DNA from: Aradus depressus
Taxonomy: Eukaryota; Arthropoda; Insecta; Hemiptera; Aradidae
Direction of reading: 5' to 3'
Assembly (NCBI GenBank): GCA_963662175.1
Contig: OY759218.1
Coordinates: 25,938,051-26,002,050, forward strand
DNA: 64,000 bases
The notes under the pieces are model-generated. The model made no database searches. It had not been told where the DNA came from and saw only the letters and a list, made by a program, of their open reading frames with translations. Positions 20,671-31,991 of this stretch are shown piece after piece; within the stretch, counting starts at the first letter, position 1; each line of letters starts with the position of its first letter. A program made the translations under genes and the position numbers.

Positions 20671-20937
20671 TTACAAATTAGTGTAGGAGTAGGTTGAGTC
20701 CGTTGAGCAGTCCAAGCTGTGTTCAAATTGCTGAGGGGATGGTGTTGATGGTGTTTCGTCCCAAGCCTCTTTCCTTGTATGCTGGTTTCGATATTCCCGG
20801 TTTGTTGGGTCGTACAGCACCGGATTTGACTTAACCAGCTCAACTAACATGTCTTCCATCACTGGAAATGGTATGTTTCTCTTCTGATGCCTTCCCACTA
20901 CTGACAAAAAATCTAGAACTTTTGATATTCTTCCCAC
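20671..20937 (-). pseudogene. MADF-domain accessory protein of Harbinger, truncated
   Basis: The minus-strand frame contains MEDMLVELVKSNPVLYDPTN and REYRNQHTRKEAWDE. This is the start of a MADF (Myb/SANT-like) DNA-binding domain, used by PIF/Harbinger elements to bring the transposase to the element ends. Only the first helices are present; the remainder turns into a serine/threonine-rich unrelated tail ending in a stop. Confidence 0.75.
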
Positions 20938-21109
20938 GCGTCATAACACGTGTTGCGTCAGGCTGCATCATCCAACGTGTTCCCACGTCACGTCCGCACA
21001 ATATAAACATAAGCACACAAAACCCATTGTCACATTTTTATATCACACGCATTATGACGTGGGTCCACGTGTTCCCACGTAACGTCAGAGTAGTCTGTAT
21101 TCACCTTTA

Positions 21110-21779
21110 GTTTTCTAAACAGATGAGATTGTTGTCCAGGTACATTGGAGGCTTATACACTCTATATTTTTAAATTGGCAAAAAATGACTTAAAACGTTC
21201 TCCCCTTTGACCCTTCATATGATTTCAAAATCACTGAATACAAAGAGGGTAGGGTTTAATTGAAGACGGAACCAGTTACATGTTTTATCAGTTACTATTG
21301 ATTAGGATCAAAATCGTGAAAAAGAAATTTTTATTTTAAACATTTTTTGTTCAGTACATTTTTTTCACTAAAGTTGAAAATAACTGGTAAAGTCATACAT
21401 CTGAAATCTCCCTGGCAACCTGCTAGTAATAATAATAAAATCCCGTATTTAGAGGTCATGTTTTCCTTAAATTATTTGATCTCTGTTCCAAGGCTATTAT
21501 TTGAAGTACCACTATGAAATTCATCATTTTTATAAAATAGTACATTTTGTTCCCCCATTTTGAGAAAGAGGAAAAAAATTAAATAAACTATAATAAAATT
21601 GTATTATAAAATCAAGACACTTATTTTCTCTTCTCAAGACAATTTCTTTCTTTAAGACACTTTTCTTTTTTTCTATTTAAGTCACTTAAAGACAGAAAAA
21701 GAGATGATTTGGTCCCAACTATACATTTCTGTTCCCCGGCACCTGGGTGTCAGACACTACCAGTTAATAGCTGTTTATG
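21110..21779. other. unassigned AT-rich DNA
   Basis: No gene or known element recognised. Confidence 0.35.
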
Positions 21780-21868
21780 TATCTAATTTGTAAGCCATCT
21801 TAATTCTTATGACGGATCCTATACCATGTTATGGTTTAACGGAAATAAATATTACTATTATTATTAAT
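21780..21868 (+). mobile_element. Penelope-like (ATT)n tail fragment
   Basis: CCATGTTATGGTTTAACGGAAATAAATATTACTATTATT matches the tails at 17490-17528 and 46165-46222. Only the 3' end is present. It abuts or overlaps the end of the minus-strand open frame at 21836-22108. Confidence 0.6.
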
Positions 21869-21879
21869 TTTAAAATAAT

Positions 21880-22111
21880 CTTTGCTCTGGTATGAGAGGT
21901 ACTGTTTCTTTCCTGATAAATTTCGATAATCTTGAGGTTCTTCTTTGGATTTCATAGCATCTAATTCCTTCAGAAATACCTCTACTACTTGTTTGTTTTC
22001 GTAGGCCGCATTGACCTCATCCACCAACTCCACTGCCGGGAACGTGCATTTTCCTCTGAAACCGAAATCCGCACCACCTGGCAATCTGTCATTTTCCAAA
22101 TAATCCACCAG
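21880..22111 (-). CDS. possible orphan exon of an unidentified protein
   Basis: On the minus strand a good acceptor (TTCTTTTCAG, ending 22112) is followed by an open frame with non-repetitive, protein-like composition: LVDYLENDRLPGGADFGFRG, then KCTFPAVELVDEVNAAYENK and QVVEVFLKELDAMKSKEEPQ. I do not recognise the family. The frame runs to 21836, but its last residues read through the dispersed ATT tail, so the real exon end lies before about 21880. No convincing donor was found and no neighbouring exon is visible. It may be an exon of a gene whose other parts lie far away, or a gene fragment carried by a repeat. Confidence 0.35.
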
Positions 22112-23399
22112 CTGAAAAGAACCTTTTCACCACTTTAGAGTGTACCTGTCCATTGGAACAATGGCTTAGGGCCTGTAGTTCTCATCTTGGCCTTATCTCC
22201 ATTCTTCGAAAGGGGCATGATTTTCAATTTGGGTATTTGTAGAAAAATAATCTTTAAAAAAAAAAAAAAAAGATCTTGGGTATTGTCAGGTGGTCTTCTT
22301 TAGAATAAGAATATATAAACAACCCTGTATGTCCCTTTTATTCCGAGAGGTTTCTTAAAATAATCTTTATTTTGCTTTTAATTTTGTTAGTAACTCAATT
22401 ATAAATACATAATATTATGAATAGTCTGTGGAAATGCTGATGAGGGAAATGATAAAATAGGGCTAACAAAGAGCCCTCTGCCAACCCTTTTCAGAATGAG
22501 ATCCGTGTATATTCAGAATCTTTTCATCAACAACATTTGTATTATCCTCTGAAGCTTTCAATTATAGAATGTATACAATTTTTCATTATTTTCGTGAGAT
22601 CGTTGGATTCGTGATGAATCCGTCTAACTGAAGGACCTTTCTCATCTCTACCTGGGACGGTAGCCTAGAGACTGTAGCCTGCAGCGTGGAGACTGCAGTC
22701 TGTAGTCTCCAGCCCTAGCTCGGTGTGCCCTCAGCAGCTCAGACTGCGCCTGGCTGTCACTGACCCTCCTCACCCTCCACTTTCTGTCCCCTTCCTATTG
22801 ATCTGCCACATATCTCTCTCCCTCATACACTCTTTCTTTCCTCCCCCCCCCCCCCCCCACACACACACGCACTCTCTCTCTTTCTCCTCCCTCAGATACC
22901 CTCTCTTTCCGACCCACACTTTCGTAAATACATAAAACGAAGACGTTCCATCAGGTCCCACTGAAGAGTTTCATAGGTGAACACTGAACTGATATATTTG
23001 ACGGAGCGGAGCGGCCTACATATTGACCCAACTAAATTTGAGTATGTTTGTTGGTATGTTACACGATATCCGATCTCAGATGTTTACCAAATATTACAAA
23101 AATCTTCATTAAATACTGTAGTTTTCATGATGATGCAACTAGAGGAAGTTATATTTATTTTTTTAATGATTGCTTTCCTTTTTCTTTTTCCCATTTCTTC
23201 CACCCTATTTATAATGAACCAATTATATTATTATTTTTTCTGTTTTTTCTCAGAAGTCAGTTTTTTTACAATTGGTGTCAAAACATAATTTCCGAATACA
23301 TTTTAAAACTAGTAAATAAATTATCCATAAGGAATATTTAAATTTTATTAGATACTGGTAATTGAAACTTTCCCATTTTCTTCATATTACATACAAGTT
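22112..23399. other. unassigned DNA with C/CA/CT-rich low-complexity block
   Basis: A C tract (about 22842-22857) followed by ACACAC and CTCTCT stretches lies at 22800-22890. Reading frames across it are low complexity. No gene recognised. Confidence 0.45.
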
Positions 23400-23850
23400 A
23401 AGAAAAGTTTATACGATGGGTGGTTTCGGTCAAAATGGCTAAAGGGAAGGGGGGGAGGCTGGGGGGCTTAACAGTAAATCTGGGAGGTTAAATAAATTTA
23501 AGTACTCCGTCTTTTGGATAGAACGCTAAGCGATGGTCCCGAGACTGTAAGATGTCAGTTACTCGTTAAAGAACCCTACCCTAGGTGAATAAAAATTTAG
23601 GGTAGGCAAAATTTGGGACTCCCACAGTAGAGTCGGGCTCATGTCCACCAGAGTGACGAAAGAGCGCTCTGGTAGTAGGCGACATGACCTCGTAGTTAAA
23701 GCCCGGGCATGAGTCATAAAACCTAACCTAACTAAAATCCTATTCTAATAAGACCGGATGTAATGAATGTTTCGAGACGGAATTGTATATGTAAATCCAA
23801 AACCACATTAGGACGACTCTTGTCGACTTTCAGCGAATTCGTTTCGACCA
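23400..23850 (-). repeat. family M dispersed repeat interrupted by a SINE
   Basis: The inverted family M part (TTTCGGTCAAAATGGCTAAAGGGAAGG) is followed by the SINE at 23478-23740. Family M then resumes (GGATGTAATGAATGTTTCGAGACG, GGACGACTCTTGTCGACTTTCAG). Confidence 0.6.
23478..23740 (+). mobile_element. tRNA-derived SINE, 5'-truncated
   Basis: Starts within the family body (CTGGGAGGTTAAATAAATTTAAG) and ends with AAAGCCCGGGCATGAGTCATAAAACCTAACCTAAC. The tRNA-like head is missing, as expected of incomplete reverse transcription. Confidence 0.85.
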
Positions 23851-24104
23851 TTTTAGCGATGATGGGCGTCTGTCTATCTCTGTGGCTGTCTGCTATCATG
23901 TGATATAAACTTTGTGAGCGCCCTAACTCAGAAACGATGTTGACAATGAATTTGAAGTTTGATATGAAGATGTCAAATGTGCTAAGTGAATTAGATCAGA
24001 CTGAGTAGATTTTGGCCGAAATCAGACGAAAATTTAGACCACTTTACTTCGGGGCCGTTATGAAAACTGGTGACAGAGCTTAGCTGTTTACTCATTGTAT
24101 TGCT

Positions 24105-24262
24105 TATTGCGACGTCAGGTACACGTTAAAGACACCTACCTTAGGTAACTATACCTGGGTTGGCAAAATTTATTACTCCCACATGTTCATCAGAGCGACG
24201 AAAGTGAGCTCTGGCAGTAGGCGACATGACCTTGTAGTTAAAGCCCGGGCTTGAGTCACATC
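24105..24262 (+). mobile_element. tRNA-derived SINE, 3' fragment
   Basis: CGACGTCAGGTACACGTTAAAGACACC through AAAGCCCGGGCTTGAGTCACA. A diverged, heavily 5'-truncated copy. Confidence 0.75.
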
Positions 24263-25599
24263 AACAAACAAACTATAGTAGATATGTATGAGGTCCATGG
24301 ACAAAGCTCGAAAAGTTTCTGTTTTTATTTGTGTACGCACTAGTTAGTATTAAATAAAATTTCAGTTTTTTATTAACTTTGTAAGTTTACTAAACAGATA
24401 CCAAAATCCTCCACCTCTGTGGATATTTTCGAAGCCGTAACCTCCCCTCCCTCCCCATCCATCAATTTTTCTCTGCGTTTTCCACAGGTTAAAAATGTTT
24501 TTCGATAGTGAGAAAAGGTTATCCATTAACAATTCTATCAACCACCAATCTTAATGTTTTTATTTGTTACATAGGTACATGCCAAACATGGAAAATGAAA
24601 TTAAATACCTATAAAAATCAAAAAATACATATAAATATTTAATAATTAAACATACAAAACACAATGTGTTCACCTAAAGGAACTCCTTATTTAAAAAAAA
24701 AAAAAAAAAACTAAAGAATCAAAAACAGCGAAAACAAATTAATTAAAATATTGGTAACAAAATTGTATATTACGTCAAGATGGTATCAGCAAAAAAACAA
24801 TAAATATAGTGAATTTTAAAATATTTAATTATAAAATATAACATTAATACGTTTATAAAGTAGGTAGGTATGCCTGAATTTAAAACAATTTATTCATAAA
24901 AATATAAATAATTAAAATCAATTAATAAAAATAACAATTGACATACCTGGTTATACGATTTAAAAAAAGAAACATAGGAATAACCATTTAAAAATTAAAT
25001 AAATGACACAATTACGCAAATAAACCAATTAAAATAACAAATATAATAAATAAATGAAGCAAGAAATTCAACAATTTAAAATATCTTAGATAAGGACAGG
25101 CCGACAATCCCTGTCCAACACCTGAGTAACTACTGGGAGAACAGAGTGCGTCGGTGCTCAAGAGTCTGGGGCAGCGGCGGGTGGAGCTCCTTCGGGTACG
25201 TTCGTAACTTATCGGCTCTTCACATTTATTTTGTTTGTTACATACTGTGTTTATTCATTTTTTGTTCGTTAAATTGTTTAAAATGACTAACTGCGACAGT
25301 TTAAAGTGTGAAATTGAGCTAATATATCCGAAAGAATAAAATGTTTACTCTGACTTTTAGTGAAGCAGTACAGGTTCTACAGAATCAGCAAGGCTCATCA
25401 ATTGCAATTTTTTTCGGTTGCTTGAAATTATTAAATAACAATTTACTTTTACGAATTAAGACATCCTGATTAATAGACATAAATTTTATTTTGAATAAAA
25501 TTGCATTTTTTAAACTTTTTTGGCAAAATTGCATATTTTGTCGCAATTGGAAAATTTATTTGTAAGTTAGTTTGAAAATGTATACATTTGTTAATCGAT
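24263..25599. other. unassigned AT-rich DNA
   Basis: No gene seen. Poly-A stretch near 24693-24710. The interval 25080-25230 is less AT-rich, but no frame or element was recognised there. Confidence 0.35.
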
Positions 25600-25745
25600 A
25601 AATTTATAACAGTTTTGAGAAAAAATCCCGGATATGACCAATTCAGAAAGTACAATGCGGCCATAAGTGGTGAAGATATTGGATTGGATCTACAACCTGA
25701 CATTACAAACAGCTACAAAAAAATGCCCCATCACAAGCGTCAGCG
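25600..25745 (+). pseudogene. hAT-like transposase fragment
   Basis: The frame reads VLRKNPGYDQFRKYNAAISG, then EDIGLDLQPDITNSYKKMP. This resembles the region just before the C-terminal dimerisation domain of some hAT transposases (KNPG ... PDI..SFKYAP). The expected SVDVERSFS motif does not follow. It is a short, decayed fragment and the assignment is tentative. Confidence 0.4.
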
Positions 25746-26174
25746 TCGAGAGATCGCTTTCTCAACTAAAACACATATGTACTTAGCGACAGGCGGCACA
25801 CTTTTTAAGACACGAGTTTTGAAATGTATTTAGTAGTAAATTTTAACGCATCAAATGCTTAAGTAAAAAAATATATATCAATTTAATTGAAGTCAAATTC
25901 TCGGCCTTATGCTTTTATAATTAAAACAAGAAGGTAAAAAAACTTGTGTTTTGAGTTAATATTTTTTATAAATTGTATAAATAAATTCCTTTAGGCTTTT
26001 TATTTTATAGATATTTTATAATTTATTTTTAAACCCTACCCAATTTTATGCTGAAAAAAGAGTCATTTAATTTACAAATTAGATTTTTTTTTTTTTTTTT
26101 TGCAGAAAAACAGTTTATGGCAGGATTTTATTTTTTGTTGCACATTTTTGCACGTTTTGGTCTTTTTAATACAC
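25746..26174. other. unassigned AT-rich DNA
   Basis: No gene recognised. T tract at about 26083-26101. Confidence 0.35.
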
Positions 26175-26258
26175 AATTAAAATACACAATTTCTTTGTCA
26201 AACTTCACTATATGTGTATATATAGTGAAGTTTGACAAAGAAATTGTGTATTTTAATT
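26175..26258. repeat. perfect 38-bp-arm palindrome
   Basis: The arms 26175-26212 and 26221-26258 are exact inverse copies (AATTAAAATACACAATTTCT... outward) around the 8-base loop TGTGTATA. A transcript would form a perfect 38-bp hairpin. It lies about 120 bp before the 24-unit satellite. Confidence 0.92.
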
Positions 26259-26382
26259 ATCTATTCCTAGAATGGAGCTTCACAAAGTAAATTTGGGAAC
26301 CATAAATTATTTTTAATGCACGTTTTTTAATTTTTTTTACTGCACGAAATCCGGGCTCTATTCATCAGTAAAAAAATGTAAC

Positions 26383-29300
26383 AGGTTGTGTTAAGAAAAG
26401 ACAAACAATAAAGTAGGAAGTATGGGCTGGACACCGTCATTTTAATACTTTGTATCTCTCTCTCTGAGTATATATACAGCATGCAGCCTGCAGCCTTTTT
26501 GGAAATCAAAATGAGGTGCAAAGAGATAGATAGAGCTAACGGGTTGTGTTAAGAAAAGACAAACAATAAAGTAGGAAGTATGGGCTGGACACCGTCATTT
26601 TAATACTTTATATCTCTCTCTCTGAGTATATATACAGCATGCAGCCTTTTTGGAAATCAAAATGAGGTGCAAAGAGATAGATAGAGCTAACGGGTTGTGT
26701 TAAGAAAAGACAAACAATAAAGTAGGAAGTATGGGCTGGACACCGTCATTTTAATACTTTATATCTCTCTCTCTCTGAGTATATATACAGCATGCAGCCT
26801 GCAGCCTTTTTGGAAATCAAAATGAGGTGCAAAGAGATAGATAGAGCTAACGGGTTGTGTTAAGAAAAGACAAACAATAAAGTAGGAAGTATGGGCTGGA
26901 CACCGTCATTTTAATACTTTATATCTCTCTCTCTGAGTATATATACAGCATGCAGCCTGCAGCCTTTTTGGAAATCAAAATGAGGTGCAAAGAGATAGAT
27001 AGAGCTAACGGGTTGTGTTAAGAAAAGACAAACAATAAAGTAGGAAGTATGGGCTGGACACCGTCATTTTAATACTTTATATCTCTCTCTCTGAGTATAT
27101 ATACAGCATGCAGCCTGCAGCCTTTTTGGAAATCAAAATGAGGTGCAAAGAGATAGATAGAGCTAACGGGTTGTGTTAAGAAAAGACAAACAATAAAGTA
27201 GGAAGTATGGGCTGGACACCGTCATTTTAATACTTTATATCTCTCTCTCTGAGTATATATACAGCATGCAGCCTGCAGCCTTTTTGGAAATCAAAATGAG
27301 GTGCAAAGAGATAGATAGAGCTAACGGGTTGTGTTAAGAAAAGACAAACAATAAAGTAGGAAGTATGGGCTGGACACCGTCATTTTAATACTTTATATCT
27401 CTCTCTCTGAGTATATATACAGCATGCAGCCTTTTTGGAAATCAAAATGAGGTGCAAAGAGATAGATAGAGCTAACGGGTTGTGTTAAGAAAAGACAAAC
27501 AATAAAGTAGGAAGTATGGGCTGGACACCGTCATTTTAATACTTTATATCTCTCTCTCTCTGAGTATATATACAGCATGCAGCCTGCAGCCTTTTTGGAA
27601 ATCAAAATGAGGTGCAAAGAGATAGATAGAGCTAACGGGTTGTGTTAAGAAAAGACAAACAATAAAGTAGGAAGTATGGGCTGGACACCGTCATTTTAAT
27701 ACTTTATATCTCTCTCTCTGAGTATATATACAGCATGCAGCCTGCAGCCTTTTTGGAAATCAAAATGAGGTGCAAAGAGATAGATAGAGCTAACGGGTTG
27801 TGTTAAGAAAAGACAAACAATAAAGTAGGAAGTATGGGCTGGACACCGTCATTTTAATACTTTATATCTCTCTCTCTGAGTATATATACAGCATGCAGCC
27901 TTTTTGGAAATCAAAATGAGGTGCAAAGAGATAGATAGAGCTAACGGGTTGTGTTAAGAAAAGACAAACAATAAAGTAGGAAGTATGGGCTGGACACCGT
28001 CATTTTAATACTTTTTATCTCTCTCTCTGAGTATATATACAGCATGCAGCCTTTTTGGAAATCAAAATGAGGTGCAAAGAGATAGATAGAGCTAACGGGT
28101 TGTGTTAAGAAAAGACAAACAATAAAGTAGGAAGTATGGGCTGGACACCGTCATTTTAATACTTTGTATCTCTCTCTCTGAGTATATATACAGCATGCAG
28201 CCTGCAGCCTTTTTGGAAATCAAAATGAGGTGCAAAGAGATAGATAGAGCTAACGGGTTGTGTTAAGAAAAGACAAACAATAAAGTAGGAAGTATGGGCT
28301 GGACACCGTCATTTTAATACTTTATATCTCTCTCTCTGAGTATATATACAGCATGCAGCCTTTTTGGAAATCAAAATGAGGTGCAAAGAGATAGATAGAG
28401 CTAACGGGTTGTGTTAAGAAAAGACAAACAATAAAGTAGGAAGTATGGGCTGGACACCGTCATTTTAATACTTTATATCTCTCTCTCTCTGAGTATATAT
28501 ACAGCATGCAGCCTGCAGCCTTTTTGGAAATCAAAATGAGGTGCAAAGAGATAGATAGAGCTAACGGGTTGTGTTAAGAAAAGACAAACAATAAAGTAGG
28601 AAGTATGGGCTGGACACCGTCATTTTAATACTTTATATCTCTCTCTCTGAGTATATATACAGCATGCAGCCTGCAGCCTTTTTGGAAATCAAAATGAGGT
28701 GCAAAGAGATAGATAGAGCTAACGGGTTGTGTTAAGAAAAGACAAACAATAAAGTAGGAAGTATGGGCTGGACACCGTCATTTTAATACTTTATATCTCT
28801 CTCTCTGAGTATATATACAGCATGCAGCCTGCAGCCTTTTTGGAAATCAAAATGAGGTGCAAAGAGATAGATAGAGCTAACGGGTTGTGTTAAGAAAAGA
28901 CAAACAATAAAGTAGGAAGTATGGGCTGGACACCGTCATTTTAATACTTTATATCTCTCTCTCTGAGTATATATACAGCATGCAGCCTTTTTGGAAATCA
29001 AAATGAGGTGCAAAGAGATAGATAGAGCTAACGGGTTGTGTTAAGAAAAGACAAACAATAAAGTAGGAAGTATGGGCTGGACACCGTCATTTTAATACTT
29101 TATATCTCTCTCTCTGAGTATATATACAGCATGCAGCCTGCAGCCTTTTTGGAAATCAAAATGAGGTGCAAAGAGATAGATAGAGCTAACGGGTTGTGTT
29201 AAGAAAAGACAAACAATAAAGTAGGAAGTATGGGCTGGACACCGTCATTTTAATACTTTATATCTCTCTCTCTGAGTATATATACAGCATGCAGCCTTTT

Positions 29301-30112
29301 TGGAAATCAAAATGATGTGCAAAGAGATAGATAGAGCTAACGGGTTGTGTTAAGAAAAGACAAACAATAAAGTAGGAAGTATGGGCTGGACACCGTCATT
29401 TTAATACTTTATATCTCTCTCTCTGAGTATATATACAGCATGCAGCCTGCAGCCTTTTTGGAAATCAAAATGAGGTGCAAAGAGATAGATAGAGCTAACG
29501 GGTTGTGTTAAGAAAAGACAAACAATAAAGTAGGAAGTATGGGCTGGACACCGTCATTTTAATACTTTATATCTCTCTCTCTGAGTATATATACAGCATG
29601 CAGCCTTTTTGGAAATCAAAATGAGGTGCAAAGAGATAGATAGAGCTAACGGGTTGTGTTAAGAAAAGACAAACAATAAAGTAGGAAGTATGGGCTGGAC
29701 ACCGTCATTTTAATACTTTATATCTCTCTCTCTGAGTATATATACAGCATGCAGCCTGCAGCCTTTTTGGAAATCAAAATGAGGTGCAAAGAGATAGATA
29801 GAGCTAACGGGTTGTGTTAAGAAAAGACAAACAATAAAGTAGGAAGTATGGGCTGGACACCGTCATTTTAATACTTTATATCTCTCTCTCTCTGAGTATA
29901 TATACAGCATGCAGCCTTTTTGTAAATCAAAATGAGGTGCAAAGAGATAGATAGAGCTAACGGGTTGTGTTAAGAAAAGACAAACAATAAAGTAGGAAGT
30001 ATGGGCTGGACACCGTCATTTTAATACTTTATATCTCTCTCTCTGAGTATATATACAGCATGCAGCCTTTTTGGAAATCAAAATGAGGTGCAAAGAGATA
30101 GATAGAGCTAAC
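26383..30112 (+). repeat. 24-unit satellite array, units of 151-160 bp
   Basis: Units start with GGGTTGTGTTAAGAAAAGAC at 26541, 26692, 26852, 27010 and onward; the first starts at 26383 and the last at 29962. Counting starts gives 24 units. Length classes are 158 bp (with GCAGCCT twice), 151 bp (GCAGCCT once) and 160 bp (one extra CT in the CTCTCTCT run), plus one 153. Substitutions are very rare: GAGGTG to GATGTG near 29314, TTTTTATC near 28013 and GTAAATC near 29923. Each unit holds TATATATACAGCATGCAGCC. The array ends inside a unit at 30112. Confidence 0.97.
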
Positions 30113-30595
30113 GGATTCCTAAATAAAATAGAAAACAAAGTTAATAAAAAAATAGGAAGAAATAATTTGACTAGGTTAGAACCGATTAACTCCAATAAAG
30201 AGGAAAAGTGGGTTAGTTTACTACGTCGTAGTAAACTAACGGTGTGGGGGGGGGCGGTCGCCCCCCGCTTTTTGCGGAAGCACTTAAATGGTTTTTCAAA
30301 TTTAACATTTGACTGCCTCAAAAATGTAAATAAAATATTTATTTATTGATAATGATCATCATGAATCATAATGGTGCATGATGTAATAAACAAGTTACAA
30401 AGAACAAAATAGCAATGATAACATAATATTGTATAGAGTAAGTTCTTTAGTAACTTCAGGTAAACTTTACTAAATAAAACTAAGTATGCTGAAAATTGTG
30501 TATCTAGATCGCTTAAAAAACCCACTAAATTGCACCAATTTTTAAATAAATTTTCCGGGGGAGTATTCCATACCCCCCAGAACCCCCGGTGGCTT

Positions 30596-30630
<35 letters not shown>

Positions 30631-30756
30631 ATTTTAGACTCCACTCGCCGCCACTGTACTACGACGCATCTCAACAAATAGGAAACACCCTTAGAAATGA
30701 GGATTTCAAAATAGTGATTATTAACATTTTTTGCAGAGATACTGTGTTTTTAAAAA
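30113..30756. other. unassigned DNA with GC-rich block and 33-base C tract
   Basis: A GGGGGCGGTCGCCCCCCGC hairpin-like block lies at about 30249-30270. A run of 33 C is at 30598-30630, bordered by CCGGGGGAGTATTCC and ACTCCACTCGCCGCCACTG. It is probably one decayed transposon end (GC-rich terminus), but no matching inverted repeat was found. Confidence 0.5.
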
Positions 30757-30929
30757 ATATTGTCTATTTCACAAAATATATGGGAGTACTTTCGGTATTG
30801 CTACCATCTTCAGCCACGACTTAACAGGTACCTACCTACTGTATTTGTTTAGTCGTGGCTGAAGATGGTTGCAATACCGAAAGTACTCCCATATGTATTA
30901 TATATATTTTGTGAAATAGACAATATTTA
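30757..30929. repeat. inverted repeat with two hammerhead-like motifs
   Basis: The arms (about 30757-30823 and 30850-30929) share ATTGTCTATTTCACAAAATATA and AGTCGTGGCTGAAGATGG in inverse orientation. The plus motif is at 30859-30888, the minus motif at 30784-30813, and both keep CTGAAGA, GAAA and AGTACTC. It directly precedes the Penelope-like coding relic at 30960, which supports assigning these structures to Penelope-like terminal repeats. Confidence 0.8.
30859..30888 (+). ncRNA. hammerhead-ribozyme-like motif
   Basis: CTGAAGA (30859-30865), helix II GGTT/TACC (one G-T or mismatch) closed by GCAA, GAAA at 30879-30882, then AGTACTC. Helix I TGG/CCA. A second copy lies on the minus strand at 30784-30813. 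Confidence 0.55.
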
Positions 30930-30959
30930 AAAAAAAAACATGTTTTTCTTTATATTAAG

Positions 30960-31275
30960 TTCCAAAACACAAAATACGATTAACCAACACATTAATGTAG
31001 TGGAGTGTATCAACTTGAATGATCCTGCTGTTCGGTTTACATCAGGACTTAAATTTATAGAACGGGTAAAAGAGCACATGTCGGAAATCAGGAAAAAATC
31101 AACGATGTGGGACACATATTCAACGAAACAACTGGTATAAAGTAAACTCCATCTTTGTGAAAAAGGTAGACAGCTTGACTCTCTGGAACAGCTGCAAATT
31201 AATAGAACTATAAAAAATGGGAATTGTTTGAACGACCAAACTATCTTCAAATTCTCACCCCTACTAATGTAATAC
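30960..31275 (+). pseudogene. Penelope-like element GIY-YIG C-terminal relic
   Basis: The frame reads FTSGLKFIERVKEHMSEIRK, then after an in-frame stop CEKGRQLDSLEQLQINR and NCLNDQTIFKFSPLL. The order R..EH....K, then KG..L..LE...I, then LN.Q....PLL is what is seen at the C-terminal end of GIY-YIG endonucleases of Penelope-like retroelements. Stops and missing upstream reverse transcriptase show it is dead. Confidence 0.6.
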
Positions 31276-31991
31276 TGTATACAAATCTGTATTTGCATTA
31301 TAAAGATTGTATGCATTTTTACTTTATTTTTCTTCTTATACTTTCTTTAATACAATGTCATAGTCCTTACTCTTGTATATAATAATATTATGTTCTCTGC
31401 TATAAACTTTTTTTAGTTTACAATTATATTTTCTTTATTTTTGTATTTTCTTCATTTTATTAGATTATTGACAACTCAAATATTTGTCAATGTTATGTTA
31501 ATGTAAGAATCGAAAATTAAATTAATTGCATCATATCGTACACGTACATGTAGGTTATGTTATTCAACTTATATTGACTGTTCTCAGTTTTCTTCACGCC
31601 TTTTTTCAAAAATAATTTTTCAACTATTTAAAAATATATTATACAATAAATATAATAGTTAAATTTAGGAATGTTTCTAAAATAAAATCTAGGGGAAACT
31701 TAAAATATTTAGCTTTCCTAGAAAAGAAATTTAAAAATCTTAAAACACTGCTACTGCTGCCGCTTCTTACTTATTTTTCATGGGGTGTTAAGTGTTTGTT
31801 TAACGTTAATTCGTTGTTCGTTTTACTCTCACTTAAAAAAAAAAAAAAAATGTTTATTGTTACAAAAATAAACAGTATTAAAAAAAAAAAAAAAGAACTT
31901 AAAAATAAATGTGCAGTTAGATAGAGAGAAAGGTAAGTGCATCTGGTTCTGTGTTCATGTTTTTATCTCATAGATAGCAACATAACTGAAA
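31276..31991. other. unassigned AT-rich DNA
   Basis: No gene recognised. Poly-A runs at about 31835-31850 and 31878-31895. Confidence 0.35.

Larger units (their letters stand above)
20056..21106. mobile_element. PIF/Harbinger element, internally deleted
   Basis: Terminal inverted repeats start AGGTGAATACAGACTACTCTG at 20056 and end at 21106, matching over at least 40 bp. TTA flanks both ends (20053-20055 and 21107-21109), the 3-bp TWA target site typical of PIF/Harbinger. Inside are the N-terminal part of the transposase (plus strand) and an oppositely oriented MADF accessory frame, the known two-gene layout of this superfamily. At 1051 bp it is far too short to be autonomous; the DDE domain is deleted. 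Confidence 0.92.

Noticed and set aside
26383..30112. Possible CRISPR-like array because of regular repeats
   Set aside because: There are no unique spacers: the whole 151-160 bp unit repeats. The genome is eukaryotic; this is satellite DNA.
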